Assembly (NCBI GenBank): GCA_019454045.1
Contig: SKCR01051202.1
Coordinates: forward strand, 1 to 64,000
Reading direction: 5' to 3'
Source: Zanthoxylum bungeanum
Lineage: Eukaryota; Streptophyta; Magnoliopsida; Sapindales; Rutaceae
Length of the DNA: 64,000 nt
Shown here piece after piece: positions 12,089-23,332 of this stretch. A program made the position numbers and the translations under genes. Numbering within the stretch: position 1 is the stretch's first letter; every line of letters starts with the position of its first letter. Under the pieces are notes generated by a model. It did no database searches. It was not told the DNA's origin and saw nothing but the letters and a program-made list of their open reading frames with translations.

Positions 12089-12960
12089 AAATCTAAAAAT
12101 TTCAAAATAACAATCATACGAAATCCTTGCATATGTGCACAATAAATTAAGAAAGTCCTAATTATTATTTTTATGGATTCACAATATGCACCTGAACAAA
12201 TATGAATCAAAGCAAATATATTAAGGCAGTAAACAAAATCAACACAACAATTTTATTAACGAATGGAAAATTTATGCGAGTAAAAAATCACTCCGGATAT
12301 CTAGGCTACCAGTAAAAATCCACTATAACGAGAAAGACTTACAGTGATGATATAAGACCTATGACAGCAACTCTGCCGACTCTAATACATCTAGACTCTA
12401 ATAACCCGAATAACTCATCGAGTCCACACCAAGCGGCCTTCTTCAGAACCTCTGAAGTCTCTAAGTGAATAAACCTTGCAAGCACGCAACGCCGGAACTC
12501 CGACTACCAATGCTAATAAACCCTACAAGCACGCAACATCGGAACTCCGACTACCAATCTTCCTCATTAAGAACTCTGAAGGTTTAGGAAATTGAGTTAT
12601 GATTATTTTTCTGTGTTGACGATATATCAAATAAGGATCTCACCAAGAACGTGCGACTACCAAGAACGTGCGACGAACGCACGATGTTCCACAAACTTGT
12701 TCGCACGTCGTCTCGAACGTAAACACACTGGAAGGTTTCATTCGCATGGGAAGATGAACACACTACGTAGTGGAACCTTATGCTAAGTTTTGTTAGAACC
12801 CAAACACGATCGTGACATGAACGCCACTCGTTCTAACACAAACACGAACGCAGCACTAACGCATATCTGACATATTCATGCTCAATCTGCCAAATACCAG
12901 TCCAATTGCTCCGATATCTTCAAGACTTATTACAACTCAATTGAACTTCTTTTGTTACAG
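12089..12960 (-). repeat. Copia-type LTR fragment (family F), copy 1
   Basis: 12130-12640 is clearly similar to 61075-61540, where the copy abuts a minus-strand TGGTATCAGACTC primer binding site, so both are parts of an LTR read on the minus strand. In this copy the LTR 3' end and primer site are not recognisable. 12650-12860 is GAACG-rich. Boundaries are approximate. Confidence 0.5.
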
Positions 12961-13066
12961 ACTTTGCCAATAAATATGAAACTAATAATGTCCCCATTTG
13001 GTATTCCGTGATAAAATAATACCTAATACAAAGACTACGGTAAAAGACCCAAAAAGAAAATAGCCC

Positions 13067-13575
13067 ACTGCCAACCATCAAGACATTGACTTATTACAAT
13101 ATGACTCGATCTAATACATAACCAAGTAGTCTTGAAGTCGATGCCACCACAACCACTAATCTGCTCACCTGAAATATCGACAAACAACAATATACCGTGA
13201 AAAACATAGGGAATATAAAGAGCAGATAAAAACATAATGATAATCTAATGCATGTAAAAGTAGATATCCTAATCCCTCTTAATTCTATGCCCCATTAAAA
13301 GGAATAGATATACTATACTACTGCCAACCATCAAGACAATAACTTATTATAATATGACTCGATCTAATACTTATTCAAGTAGTCTTGAAGTCGATGCCAC
13401 CATAGCCACTAATCTGCTCACCTGAAAAATCCACAAACAACAATATACCGTGAAAAGTATAGGGAATATAAAGAGTAGATAAAAATATAATGATAATCTC
13501 ATGCATGTAAAAGTAGATATCCTACTTCCCCTTAATTCTATGGCCCCTTAAAAGGAATGGATATACTATACTACA
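13067..13575. repeat. 253-bp tandem duplication
   Basis: ACTGCCAACCATCAAGACA begins at 13067 and again at 13320. The two units (13067-13319 and 13320-13575) match closely throughout, ending in GGATATACTATACTAC-like sequence. No coding content. Confidence 0.85.
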
Positions 13576-14231
13576 CCTCATTTTTGTCATGAAATGACAA
13601 TAGGTAAACAAAACTCACCAATATACCAATTAAAATCACATGCCGGAGAAAATGCAAACTTAACTTACTCACCCTCACTAACAACTCTACTCAGTTAATA
13701 TAACAACAGATGAGAAGTAAAAAAACTCAGAAATATGTAATGAAAGAAAAAATATGCAATGATATGAAGCACACACAAGCACACAATGAGTTTAAAAATA
13801 AATAAAAAACGAATCAAAACAGCACTTCAAACAAGTACCATGATACCTGGTCTATATTCTGATGTTTATAACATGAAACAATACGCACCACTTTTGGTCA
13901 TGCTAAATAATACACACATGCATATGAAATAAACACCAAAGCATAGTAAGCACTTGCGTGAAAAATAAGTGCATAACAAGTCAAGACTTAAGACCTTATT
14001 TTATGAGCGGGACATAGCTAAAAAAAATCTCATATCTCGTCACACCAAGTCCATGCATAAACATATATCATACATTTCAGGATCACATGCAACAAGTTTT
14101 TCATGCTCTATCAAGCCACAAAATGTTTGGTCTTGTTCATTTGTTTTTTTTTTGTATTATTTTTTATTTATCACAAAATAATAAAAGACACAACATTGGT
14201 TTGACATTATCCAATGGTACGTGGAGTTATA
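13576..14231. other. AT-rich transposon-like debris
   Basis: No gene or identifiable element. The stretch ends in TTATA directly before the family C LTR; TTGTA follows the matching right LTR at 33846. Confidence 0.4.
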
Positions 14232-16169
14232 TGTTAGGGATATGCCCTATATCCAACTTGTGGATGGGCTATATGTACATGTATTTGTAATATTTTCATT
14301 AATTAATAAAATGAAAATCTTTATTATACGTGTCTTACATAAATTATATGAATCATCAAACACTGTAATAAAGCCATTGGAGTAATAAGATGATGGCTTC
14401 CACGCCTTATGAGAATCATTACTCTCAAACGTCCCTAGTCATAGTTTTGTGAATAATCTGGGTGTTCACAAAGCGGAGAGACTATCATGATGATATGATC
14501 TGCCCTTAAGTGGGGTAGCCGATCTCATAGGCTACTAGTGGAGATTCGTCCGCTTGGTGTATCACATGGATGCATGAGTTGCTCGTGTCCATCGAACTGA
14601 CCGCCGAAAGTTTTCACATGAAGTGTTTATCCCATGTGTCTGTGAGAACTTTCATGTATCGATTGTATGACTAGTCCTTAGACTTGAGGTCTTTACAATC
14701 TTATGTGTGGATCAAATGACTTTGACATTCTCCTTCCCCGGTTCAAAAGATCCGATCATAAGGGTATGATTGGGTCATATATTGAAACATATGAAGTTTG
14801 TAAAGATACAACAGAGAATCACCACTCTCTCGGATAATATTTTCTTATAAGAGTAGTATTCCAGTTCGCGAGTTGATATATATGATCAGTGCTTGAGACT
14901 GTGGCTGCAGCGGAAGAATCATGTGAGATTCTTGGGTTAGCACGATTCATGACACTATCAACATTATACCTTTGACTATATGGGTAGACACTTTCCATAC
15001 CCTAGGTCAAACGGTGGGGATACAATGAGGCAAGTGAGCGTATCATATGTAAATCACATACAGAATGGGTATATATCTTTCCTTCTCATTTGGGGGCTTT
15101 GGCATGTTGCTAGATGTCAACCTTGGTCATTGAAATCGAATGACCATCTGATCGGAGGATAATTTATGTTCGATTAAATTATCACGATTCATTTCATGTC
15201 CAACTTGAGGGGAACCCAAAAGGTCACACATAACAAAGTCGAAATCAATGGTTAACAGTGCACAATACAAATTTAACAGCATATATGATTGCTGTAGGAA
15301 TTGTTCATAAATGGTTCAATGTGTTTAATGATTGAACAGATCATTTATGAGGTTCCAAAGTGGCTTAGGGATTGGTGAATGACGATATGGGCACTTTGGG
15401 AATTGGAAAAATGAATAAGAAAATAAATTAAAAAAAATCTGATTTTTTTTTAATTTTATTTGTTTTGAATTCCAATTCTGCCCAACTCTTATTAGGGTTT
15501 TATAATCTCATTAAACCATGATATTAAGATCCAATGGCTAAGATTTAATTAGCATTTATCCCACATCAGATTCTTAATTAATTTTGTTGTCTTTGGAGCA
15601 CCTATATAAACCCAAGAATTCTTTACAAATTTTTACACCAAAACCTTTCATATATTGGGTTTATATAAGTGAGCAACTCTAAAGTTTAAGAGTAAGCCAC
15701 TGATTTTGAGGATCCTTAAGTCTAATTGACTAGAGGAATCTCAAGTTAAAATTTTTGAGGTATTTGCCTAGGCTAGCACCAAGGGCAAAATACCCGTGCA
15801 CTCAAGGCGTAGTCTCGCCGTTGAGTTTTGGCTTTGGTGTGTGCACCTTTGGAGGCTACAAAATTGGGTGGATCTTTGGAACGTGGAAGAGCTTGCTGAG
15901 TTCGAGAAAAGCTTGTAGATTGGAGGGAGGACTGGAGGAGTCTTCGGTTCAAGTAAGTCTTTTTCTTTCTTCATTTTTAATTAGAGTTCTTATGATATTC
16001 AGCATGTTTAAGTTTATGTTCTTTGCATGTTTTATGATTTTTTATGCTTAGAATATATTGTAACATGCCTAGGCTTGTAGGATAATCAAAACAAATGAGT
16101 ATTGGGCAAAGGGATAGCGGCATCATAATTTTTAATTTTCCGCTGCGCACTCGCGGCCGCTTCCCAACG
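14232..16169 (+). repeat. Copia family C 5' LTR (copy C1)
   Basis: Starts TGTTAGGGATATGCC and ends near TTCCCAAC, directly followed by a TGGTATCAGC primer binding site, so this is a 5' LTR of about 1.94 kb. Very similar copies lie at 31932-33845 (C2) and, for the last part, 31652-31931 (C3). A plausible TATA region (CTATATAAACCC) lies at 15601-15612. Reading frames inside it are LTR sequence, not genes. Confidence 0.85.
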
Positions 16170-16170
16170 G

Positions 16171-16182
16171 TGGTATCAGCGC
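16171..16182 (+). other. Primer binding site (tRNA-Met type) of copia family C
   Basis: TGGTATCAGCGC one base after the LTR end; the first nine bases match the usual TGGTATCAGAGC initiator tRNA-Met site. Confidence 0.75.
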
Positions 16183-17547
16183 GCCGTTTTTGTTTTGATT
16201 ATTTCTCTCTCATTTGAACTTGAAATTGGGTGTGTAAAAGCTCGTTGGAAAGCTAACACCCTGAACTTACTTTTAGGCACAAGTTTTGCATGATTTGATT
16301 AAGAATTGAATTGTGAAATTATATTTAAAGTTCACGCATCTGTAAAAAATGTGAATAGTAAATTTATTTGATTAAAATAAAATGGAATATCATAATTAAA
16401 TATTAATCAAAGTTATTTAATACTTAAAATAATTCCAACATATTAAAACTCATATGCTTGATGATTCTATGTATGATTAGAATTGGCATGATTATTTTAG
16501 GGTGTAAGCATATAGACACTTTCTAAGGAAATAGATAGTGTATTGTTTATCCCTTAGCTAAGTAATTATTCTGTGATGAACTTAGAGATTTATTACCTTT
16601 AAGGCTAATAAATATAAACCACTTGTTTATAATAAAAGACATTATAAAAGATACAAGTGGGGTGGGACCAAAGCGTTAATAAAACTTTCCAAACTAAAAT
16701 TAATTTAACCAAATGTATTACTAGAGTTAGATAATGATTTGGTGTCTTCCTTCACTCACTACCTTTTTATAGCCAAAAGGAAAAGCTGTGAAGACATCTA
16801 GATAATCATTTACTTAAAGCTTACCTTAAAGCATATTTAAAGTGTTGGACTAATTTGGAGGATCTATTGTTTATTCTTGTCACCAAGGCAATAAGAGTCT
16901 AAGAGGTAATGGTATTTAAGAGAGTTCGCTCCACCCTCCCTCTGGGGAATTTTCAATGGAGGAATCCATTTGATAGTTATTTACTTAAACTTGCTAAAAT
17001 CCTCAATAATAATTTAAGTCTAAAATTTTCCTCCCATTGTAAAGTATAGACCCAAAGGGCTTAAACCGTATTGGCAGGACTAGGCTTTACCAGACTGACC
17101 AATACCAATTTGTCCTTAAATCATACTATTGACAATGGTTTGATTTTTCTGAGTCATAAGACGCAGCAACCTTAGGCGTGGTCTTATAACTTAGTGGCAA
17201 GATTGGGTGTCCACAAGGATTAGCATAAGCTATGGCATGTTTGATTGCCCAACCCAATGATCAAGAAAGTGTGATTTATATCATAAATTGATGGGAACCT
17301 ACCTAATTATCATATTTTATAACGACCGATCCTAGTCGGAGTTGTGAAATGATGATAATGGGATCCTTGCCCACAAGAAATCCATTATATTGGGGTTGAT
17401 GCGATTTGCTTAAAATTTTAAAATAATTGAGTGGGAACAACTTCATAATATTAGAAGCCCATATTATTATGAAACACTAATGAAAACATATTCCTAATTT
17501 TAACATTCTCTCTTAACATGTGGGTTAAATATTTCACAAAAATTCAA
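16183..17547 (+). other. Untranslated leader of copia family C
   Basis: About 1.36 kb between primer site and gag start; AT-rich, no open frame of note. Confidence 0.6.
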
Positions 17548-17705
17548 ATGGAAAATAGAATATCACTTCGTTCCATCCTTGATGGAGCATAAGCTCAAAG
17601 GGGACAACTACAATGACTGGTTTAGAACCTTAAAATTTTCTTACGACAAGATAAAATTTTCTATGTTCTTGAAAGACCATTTCCCCCTGAACTCGCAGAA
17701 GATGC
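17548..17705 (+). pseudogene. Copia family C gag, N-terminal part (interrupted)
   Basis: ATG at 17548 opens MENRISLRSILDG, then a frameshift leads into LKGDNYNDWFRTLKF, the conserved start of Ty1/copia Gag (a Leu-x-Gly-x-Asn-Tyr-x-x-Trp type motif). The frame is cut at 17705 by insertion of the Athila-type element; coding resumes at 28714. At least two frameshifts precede the insertion, so the gag was probably already damaged. Confidence 0.8.
17701..17705. other. Target site duplication GATGC (left)
   Basis: GATGC immediately precedes the LTR start (TGATGAGTGG) and is repeated at 28714-28718 immediately after the LTR end (GCCGGTCA). Confidence 0.9.
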
Positions 17706-17893
17706 TGATGAGTGGTATTTCTATCACTATTTCCCACTCATTTAACCTAATATTTTGTATAGTTTCTTGAGTTTTGTGAATATTTTGATGTGTTTTGTGT
17801 TATTTTGTAGATAAATAAGTTTTAGGACATTCTGGAGGTGATTTGGACCAAAACAGTGAAAATTGGAAAAAGGACATTTTCATAATTTTTGGT

Positions 17894-18394
17894 GCGTCGC
17901 GACGGGCAAGCACTTGGCGTCGCGACGCCTAATGTGCACCAGAGATGCTAACGTGCACCAGGTCAACGAGTCAGAATTTGAGAAGTTTGACTTTGCTAAC
18001 GTGCGCTGTGCCACGTGTCACCATCACAGCCAATCTGCTAACATGCGCCGTGCCATGTGTCATCATCCTACGGTGTCGACAATTGCCATCGCCACGTGTG
18101 CCACGTGTTGCCACGTCATCCGGTCAACGAGTCAACTCTACCACGCGTCTTGCCACGTCATCATCACACGTCAGCAGGTCAACCGAGTCAACATGCCACG
18201 TCATCATCAGCCAATCACAGCGTGACACGTGTCGCAATCCTACGGTGCCGACAATTGCTCTCAGCCGCCTTGCCACGTCAGCATAATAACTGAGCTCTTA
18301 GCCACCTCGCCACGTGTCGCCTTATCTTCTTATCCGAATTGCCACGTGTCAAAGCCTTAGCAAGCCACGCCAAAAGAAGCTGGCGTCGCGACGC
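17894..18394 (+). promoter_or_regulatory. Cluster of ACGT-core (G-box/ABRE-like) sites upstream of the LTR TATA box
   Basis: CACGTG occurs at 18012, 18093, 18102, 18226, 18311 and 18343, mostly within GCCACGTGTC. CACGTC occurs at 18112, 18154, 18167, 18197 and 18273. All lie within 400 bp upstream of TATAAAT at 18413. Such cores bind plant bZIP/bHLH factors, including ABA-response factors. Regulation is inferred from motif density. Confidence 0.6.
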
Positions 18395-18412
18395 GGGAGG
18401 CCTACCGGGGTC

Positions 18413-18419
18413 TATAAAT
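18413..18419 (+). promoter_or_regulatory. TATA box of the 5' LTR
   Basis: TATAAAT in GGGTCTATAAATTGAG, directly downstream of the ACGT-core cluster. The corresponding segment is deleted from the 3' LTR. Confidence 0.6.
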
Positions 18420-19827
18420 TGAGCTCGAGATTTCAATTTTAGAGGCACCACTTTTTCTCATCTCTTTGATGTAAGAAATAGTTTCTCTCTCTAGTTTCTT
18501 TTAATTTTTAGTTTTTTTTAATTTTTAGTTTTGTAATTAATTTTAATTACGTTATGTAATAATAGTAATTTACTTTCTTAATTTTACAGTTTTTACTATT
18601 CACCATTAGGAGGTAACTTCCCCAGCTAGGGTGAAAGATAATTCTTTTAATACTGCTATTTAGATTAATCTCCCTTAAAAATAATATATTCACTATTTAA
18701 AATTTGACTTAAAAAGGATACCGCTATATTGGTCGGTTGGTAATTTAATTTTAATCTGTTTTAAACCTGACTAATCAAGGATACCGCCAGATTGGTCGGT
18801 TGGTAATTTAATTTTGATTCCGCCTTTATGGCTGGTTTATGGACAATAATTACCGCCTTAATGGCTGGTTGGACTTAATTTGACTTAATCAGGATACCGC
18901 CAGATTGGTCGGTTGGTAATATTATCACAAGTTTATATATTATTTTATGGGAGATATATAAATAGTAGTAGTAAAAGTAATTCCTTTTACCTTAGCATTT
19001 TATTTTATTGTAATTTATTTTTCAGTATTTACTTTACCGCATTTTTACTTTATGTCTTTTATTTTCAAGTTTTTACTAGCCCTAGTTATGTGTTGTAACT
19101 AAATTAGTTATCTGGGGTTGTGATGACTTTTATATCACCGGTTTATAAGGGGTTAAATTAAAATTTGTGTAATATAAAGATTTATTTATTGAGTCTTAAT
19201 CTTAATGCTTTTTATTAACTGGCCACTAATAAAATTGACTAGGTAAACTTAAAATGAACTAGACATAGGGATTTTAAGTTTAAAGACCTTAGACTCAATA
19301 GCCCATGATCTTCATTGAGGATAGATAACCCTTTAATAGATTTCCTTACAGGATAGGAATATACCTGTCGGGCGGGGGTAGCCTTAATTGGAACTTAATC
19401 TTAATGAATCTAGGTAATTTGGTTGACATAGACATATGGTTCAATTGGATTATACTAGGTATTTGTAATTGACCATCGGAAGAGGCTTTTACATAATTTA
19501 GTGTTCCAGGTTAATAAATCAATATATTACCCAAGTTTAAGATAACCACTTCATCTTTAGAATGATATTAAAAGAAATCACAACCCTAGATAGTTTTTAA
19601 TATTGAATTTTCTTAAAACCTATTTTCGACAATTTTATTTACTTGCTTTTAAATTAGAATCGTCACCATTTCAAATCAATCAATCAACCTGTTAGATACT
19701 AGTAATCATTTGATCTCATGAAATTAATAGTTTAGATATTAAGTCCTCGTGGGATCGATACTTTTTATACTACTTGAACGATACGTATGCTTGCGTTATA
19801 CGTGTGTGTTTACGCCAGTCAAGTTTT

Positions 19828-19845
19828 TGGCGCCGTTGCCGGGGA
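19828..19845 (+). other. Primer binding site, tRNA-Asp type
   Basis: TGGCGCCGTTGCCGGGGA lies 6 nt after the 5' LTR, the classic site of Athila/Tat-group elements. Confidence 0.85.
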
Positions 19846-19953
19846 CTTATTTATCTTTTATTATTAGTTTAGGGGTTAGATACCTTTACTTGTATCTAAT
19901 TTCTTTTTACTTATTGTTTTTGTTTTCTTGTGTCTCAGGTTCTCAGAAACTTC

Positions 19954-21072
19954 ATGAGACGAACCAGAAGCTTTGAACTCCGACCGCTTGACCCAGAAAT
20001 TGAAAGAACTATTAGACAGTTGAGAAGGGAAAGGCGAGAAGGCCAAAAAGCTTTATTCAACATGGAACCTGAACCTTTGGAGGTTGCACCACCAATTCCC
20101 ATTCGAGACAGAACCATTCCGGTGGTTGACAGACTCATTTCTTGCATTGTACTTCCTCCATTACCAGCAAATGCAGGTGACATCAAAACATGCATTTAGA
20201 TGATTCAGCAGTCAGTTCAGTTTGTGGGGAATGCAACTGAAGATCCTAATGCCCACATCAGCAACTTCCTGAAAGTTTGCGGCACTTTCAATTACAACCA
20301 AGAAGCTGAAGAAGCAATGAGATTGCATGTTTTCCCATACTCCTTGAAGGACAGAGCTAAAGCTTGGCTACATTCACTACCAGCAGGTTCCATCACAACT
20401 TGGAATACTTTAGCCACCAAATTTCTTGCAAAGTACTTTCCACCAGCCAGAACCGGAAAACTGAGGAATGACATCACATCCTTTGTACAACAAGACTCTG
20501 AAACTCTCTACGAAGCTTGGGAAAGGTATAAAGATTTGCTTCGGAAATGTCCTCACCATGAGATTCCAAAATGGCTTCAAGTCCAAACATTCTATAATGG
20601 GCTTTCTGGAATAATGAGAACCACAATCGATGCTGCTACTTGAGGAGCTTTAATGGCAAAAGGAGAAGATCAAGCCTGGGACCTAATCTAAGAAATGGCC
20701 AACAACAATTCTTTATGGCCAACAGAAAGGAGCATGATCCAAAGAATTGCAGGAATTTATGAAAGTGGAGCCAATACAGCAGTCAACACCAAGTTAGATC
20801 AGATATGTAAATTTATGGAGACTTTTACCACTGGATCCACAAGTTCACCATATGGAGGAACACCAGAGTCGAACCAACTTGAAGAAACGGTGAATTTTAT
20901 CAATAATTTTAACAGACATGGGAACAATCCTATTCCAACACCTACAACCCAGGGTGGAGGAATCATCCTAATTTTTCATGGAGCAACTATTCAGGCCAAC
21001 AGCGGAACTATCCACCACCTGGATTCCAGCAACCAAACAAATGCCAGGAGCAGGCAAATGAACCAGGAATAG
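19954..21072 (+). pseudogene. Athila-type gag (broken)
   Basis: ATG at 19954 (MRRTRSFELRP) starts a frame that continues across in-frame stops at 20197, 20641, 20689 and 21070. The retrotransposon gag domain is clear at about 20200-20640: a FVGNATEDPNAHI start, LKDRAKAWLHSLP and ALATKFLAKYF-like motifs (here TLATKFLAKYF). These form the helical capsid core that packages the RNA. The C-terminal part is low-complexity and Asn/Gly-rich. A further gag segment in another frame follows at 21078-21300 (ENQIGQLANAQSYRPPGNLP). Nonsense codons rule out function without suppression. Confidence 0.85.
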
Positions 21073-21301
21073 CAGAAGTGCTAGCTCAGTTAAAAAAGTA
21101 CGATGCTATCTTTCAGAGCCAATCAGCTTCCATCAAAGCACTGGAGAATCAAATCGGACAACTAGCCAATGCTCAGAGTTACAGACCACCAGGAAATCTT
21201 CCCAGTAACACAGAACCCAATCCAAGGAACCGAGGGAAGGAGAAATGTCAAGCCATTAGTTTGAAAAGTGGTACTGAAATCAACAAAGATGTTGGAATCA
21301 G

Positions 21302-21967
21302 ATGTCCCAAGAAGATGTTCCAAAAGAAGCAGAACAACAGATTGAGGAAAAAGAGGCAAAGGAAAAAGAAGCAAAGGAAAAAGAACCAGAAAGAATCATT
21401 CCACCTCCACCTTGTGGTAAGGCTTTATGTGATTTAGGTGAAAAGGAAGAAGAATGCTTAAGAGTTGATGTTGTTGATAGTATCGTTCAAAATACTGAGC
21501 CAAATCCCACAGATACACTTGAAGCTTGCATCACCAACATGACTGACAGCGAGCTAGATGCTGAAATCCTGGAATGTATCAACTACCTTGACAAACCATT
21601 CCGATTCAAAGCAACACCACCAGTTGAAAGTTTGGAATTGCCAAAGAAAGATCGAATCAAGCCCTCGATTGAAGAACCACCACAGCTAGAGCTGAAGTTA
21701 CTTCCAAGCCATCTCAGGTATGCATTTCTTGGAAACTCTTCTGAATTACCTGTTATTATTTCTTCTTCACTAACATTGGAGCATGAAGAAAAGCTGTTGA
21801 GAGTGTTACGAGAGCACAAGAAAGCCATTGACTGGACTATAGCAAACATTCGAGGCATTAGTCCATCATTTTGCATGCACAAGATCCTGATGAACGATGG
21901 GTACAAACCCACAGTGGAACATCAACGGAGACTCAATCCAATCATGAAGAAAGTCGTAAAGAAATAA
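21302..21967 (+). pseudogene. Athila-type pol N-terminal part with protease deletion
   Basis: An open frame of 221 codons. It starts with a charged KEAKEKE repeat and runs through GKALCDLG, the start of the aspartic protease active-site region, then directly into EKEEECLRVDVVDS, a segment that in relatives lies well downstream of the protease. The stretch that should hold the rest of the protease fold is missing, in frame. The rest is the linker leading to RT (LRYAFLGNSSELPVIISS, ending HQRRLNPIMKKVVKK). Without protease the polyprotein could not be matured in cis. Confidence 0.75.
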
Positions 21968-22835
21968 ATCATCAAATGGTTATATGCTGGCATCATTTAC
22001 CCCATCTCAGACAGCAGTTGGGTGAGTCCTATGCAGTGTGTACCAAAGAAAGGAGGAATTATTGTGATTACCAATGAAAAGAATGAGCTAATCCCAACAA
22101 GAACAGTGACTGGATGGAGAGTATGCATGGACTACAGGAACTGAACAAAGCCACGAGAAAGGATCATTTTCCGCTACCATTCATTGACCAGATGTTAGAC
22201 AGACTGGCAGGACATGATACTTTCTGGACGGATATTTAGGGTACAATCAGATTGACATCGCACCAGAAGACCAGGAGAAAACTACCTTTACATGTCCCTA
22301 TGGTACTTTTTCTTTCCGCAGGATGCCATTTGGATTATGTAATGCCCATGCTACATTTCAGCGTTGTATGATGGCCATCTTCTCAGACATGCTGGAGCAG
22401 AGTATGGAGGTTTTTATGGATGAATTTTATGTGTCTGGAGATTCTTTTGACCATTGCTTGCAAAATTTGGAACAGGTGTTACAAAGGTGCGAAGATACAA
22501 ACCTGGTACTCAACTGGGAAAAATGCCATTTTATGGTGCAAGAAGGCATTGTTCTTGGACATCGGATCTCACAAAAAGGGATTGAGGTAGACAAAGCAAA
22601 GATAGAGACAATTGAAAAACTACCTCCACCAACATCAGTTAAAGGTATTCGAAGTTTTCTTGGACATGCAGGTTTTTACAGGAGATTTATCAAAGACTTT
22701 TCCAAAATTGCAAAACCTCTATGCAATCTTCTGGAGAAGGATGTGCCTTTCAACTTCACCAAAGAATGTCAGGAAGCTTTCGAGATCTTAAAACAGAAGC
22801 TGGTCTCCGCCCCCATAATTGTAGCACCAGACTAA
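21968..22835 (+). pseudogene. Athila-type reverse transcriptase (frameshifted, active site altered)
   Basis: Ty3/gypsy RT read through several frames: WVSPMQCVPKKGG and WRVCMDYRN near 22010-22140; FLDGYLGYNQ (first catalytic Asp kept) near 22220; RMPFGLCNAHATFQRC at 22320-22370. The catalytic box near 22413 reads VFMDEF, where the family has two adjacent Asp; the second is Glu here. The thumb/connection part (LGHAGFYRRFIKDFSKIAKP) is open to the TAA at 22833. Nonsense and frameshift lesions lie between 22140 and 22320. Not functional. Confidence 0.85.
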
Positions 22836-23332
22836 ACCCTTTCATTTGAAGTGATGTGCGATGCTAGCGACTTTGCTGTAGGTGCAGTTTGGGGACAACG
22901 TAAAGCAAAGATTTTCAACACCATTTACTACTCCAGCAGAACTCTGAATGAAGCTCAACTCAACTACATAACCACTGAAAAGGAGTTGCTTGCAGTTTTG
23001 TACGCTTTTAACAAATTCCGCTGCTATCTGCTGGGTCCCAAAGTGGTGGTCTACACAGATCATTCAGCAATCAAATACTTGATCACAAAGAAAGATGCCA
23101 AACCCAAATTGATCCGTTGGATACTTCTTCTGCAAGAATTCGACATGGAGATCAGAGATAGTAAATGAACAGAGAATCAGATGGCAGATCATCTATCGAG
23201 GCTCGAGAATGGAGAAACAGCTGACAAAGATATGTCAATCAAAGAAACATTTCCATATGAACAGCTGTTTGCCATGAAACAACAGGAAGTCCCTTGGTAT
23301 GCTGACTATGTCAACTACATTGTGTCAGGAAA
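22836..23332 (+). pseudogene. Athila-type RNase H
   Basis: Same frame as the preceding RT segment after a stop at 22833. The RNase H carboxylates are visible: Asp in [12 protein letters not shown], Glu in [12 protein letters not shown] and Asp in [13 protein letters not shown] second stop at 23166 (AAATGA) separates it from NQMADHLSRLENGE, the usual link to integrase. It would degrade the RNA strand of the RNA-DNA hybrid. Broken only by the two stops. Confidence 0.8.

Larger units (their letters stand above)
17706..19821 (+). repeat. 5' LTR of the Athila-type element
   Basis: 2116 bp, TG...CA ends. It contains a CpG-rich 17890-18400 block with 12-bp GCGTCGCGACGC palindromes and many CACGTG/CACGTC cores. 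A TATA box (TATAAAT, 18413-18419) follows, then an AT-rich half with repeated GGATACCGCCAGATTGGTCGG-like units near 18720, 18780 and 18893. Several long reading frames at 17863-18293 are by-products of the low stop density in this block. Confidence 0.9.

Noticed and set aside
15755..16051. 98-codon frame, repeated at 33431-33727
   Set aside because: Both copies sit in family C LTRs upstream of the primer site; LTR sequence, no domain.
17863..18293. Overlapping 78-120 codon frames rich in Cys/His/Arg/Thr
   Set aside because: They lie in the CpG/ACGT-rich part of the 5' LTR and recur in the 3' LTR; they result from low stop density and short repeats, not coding.
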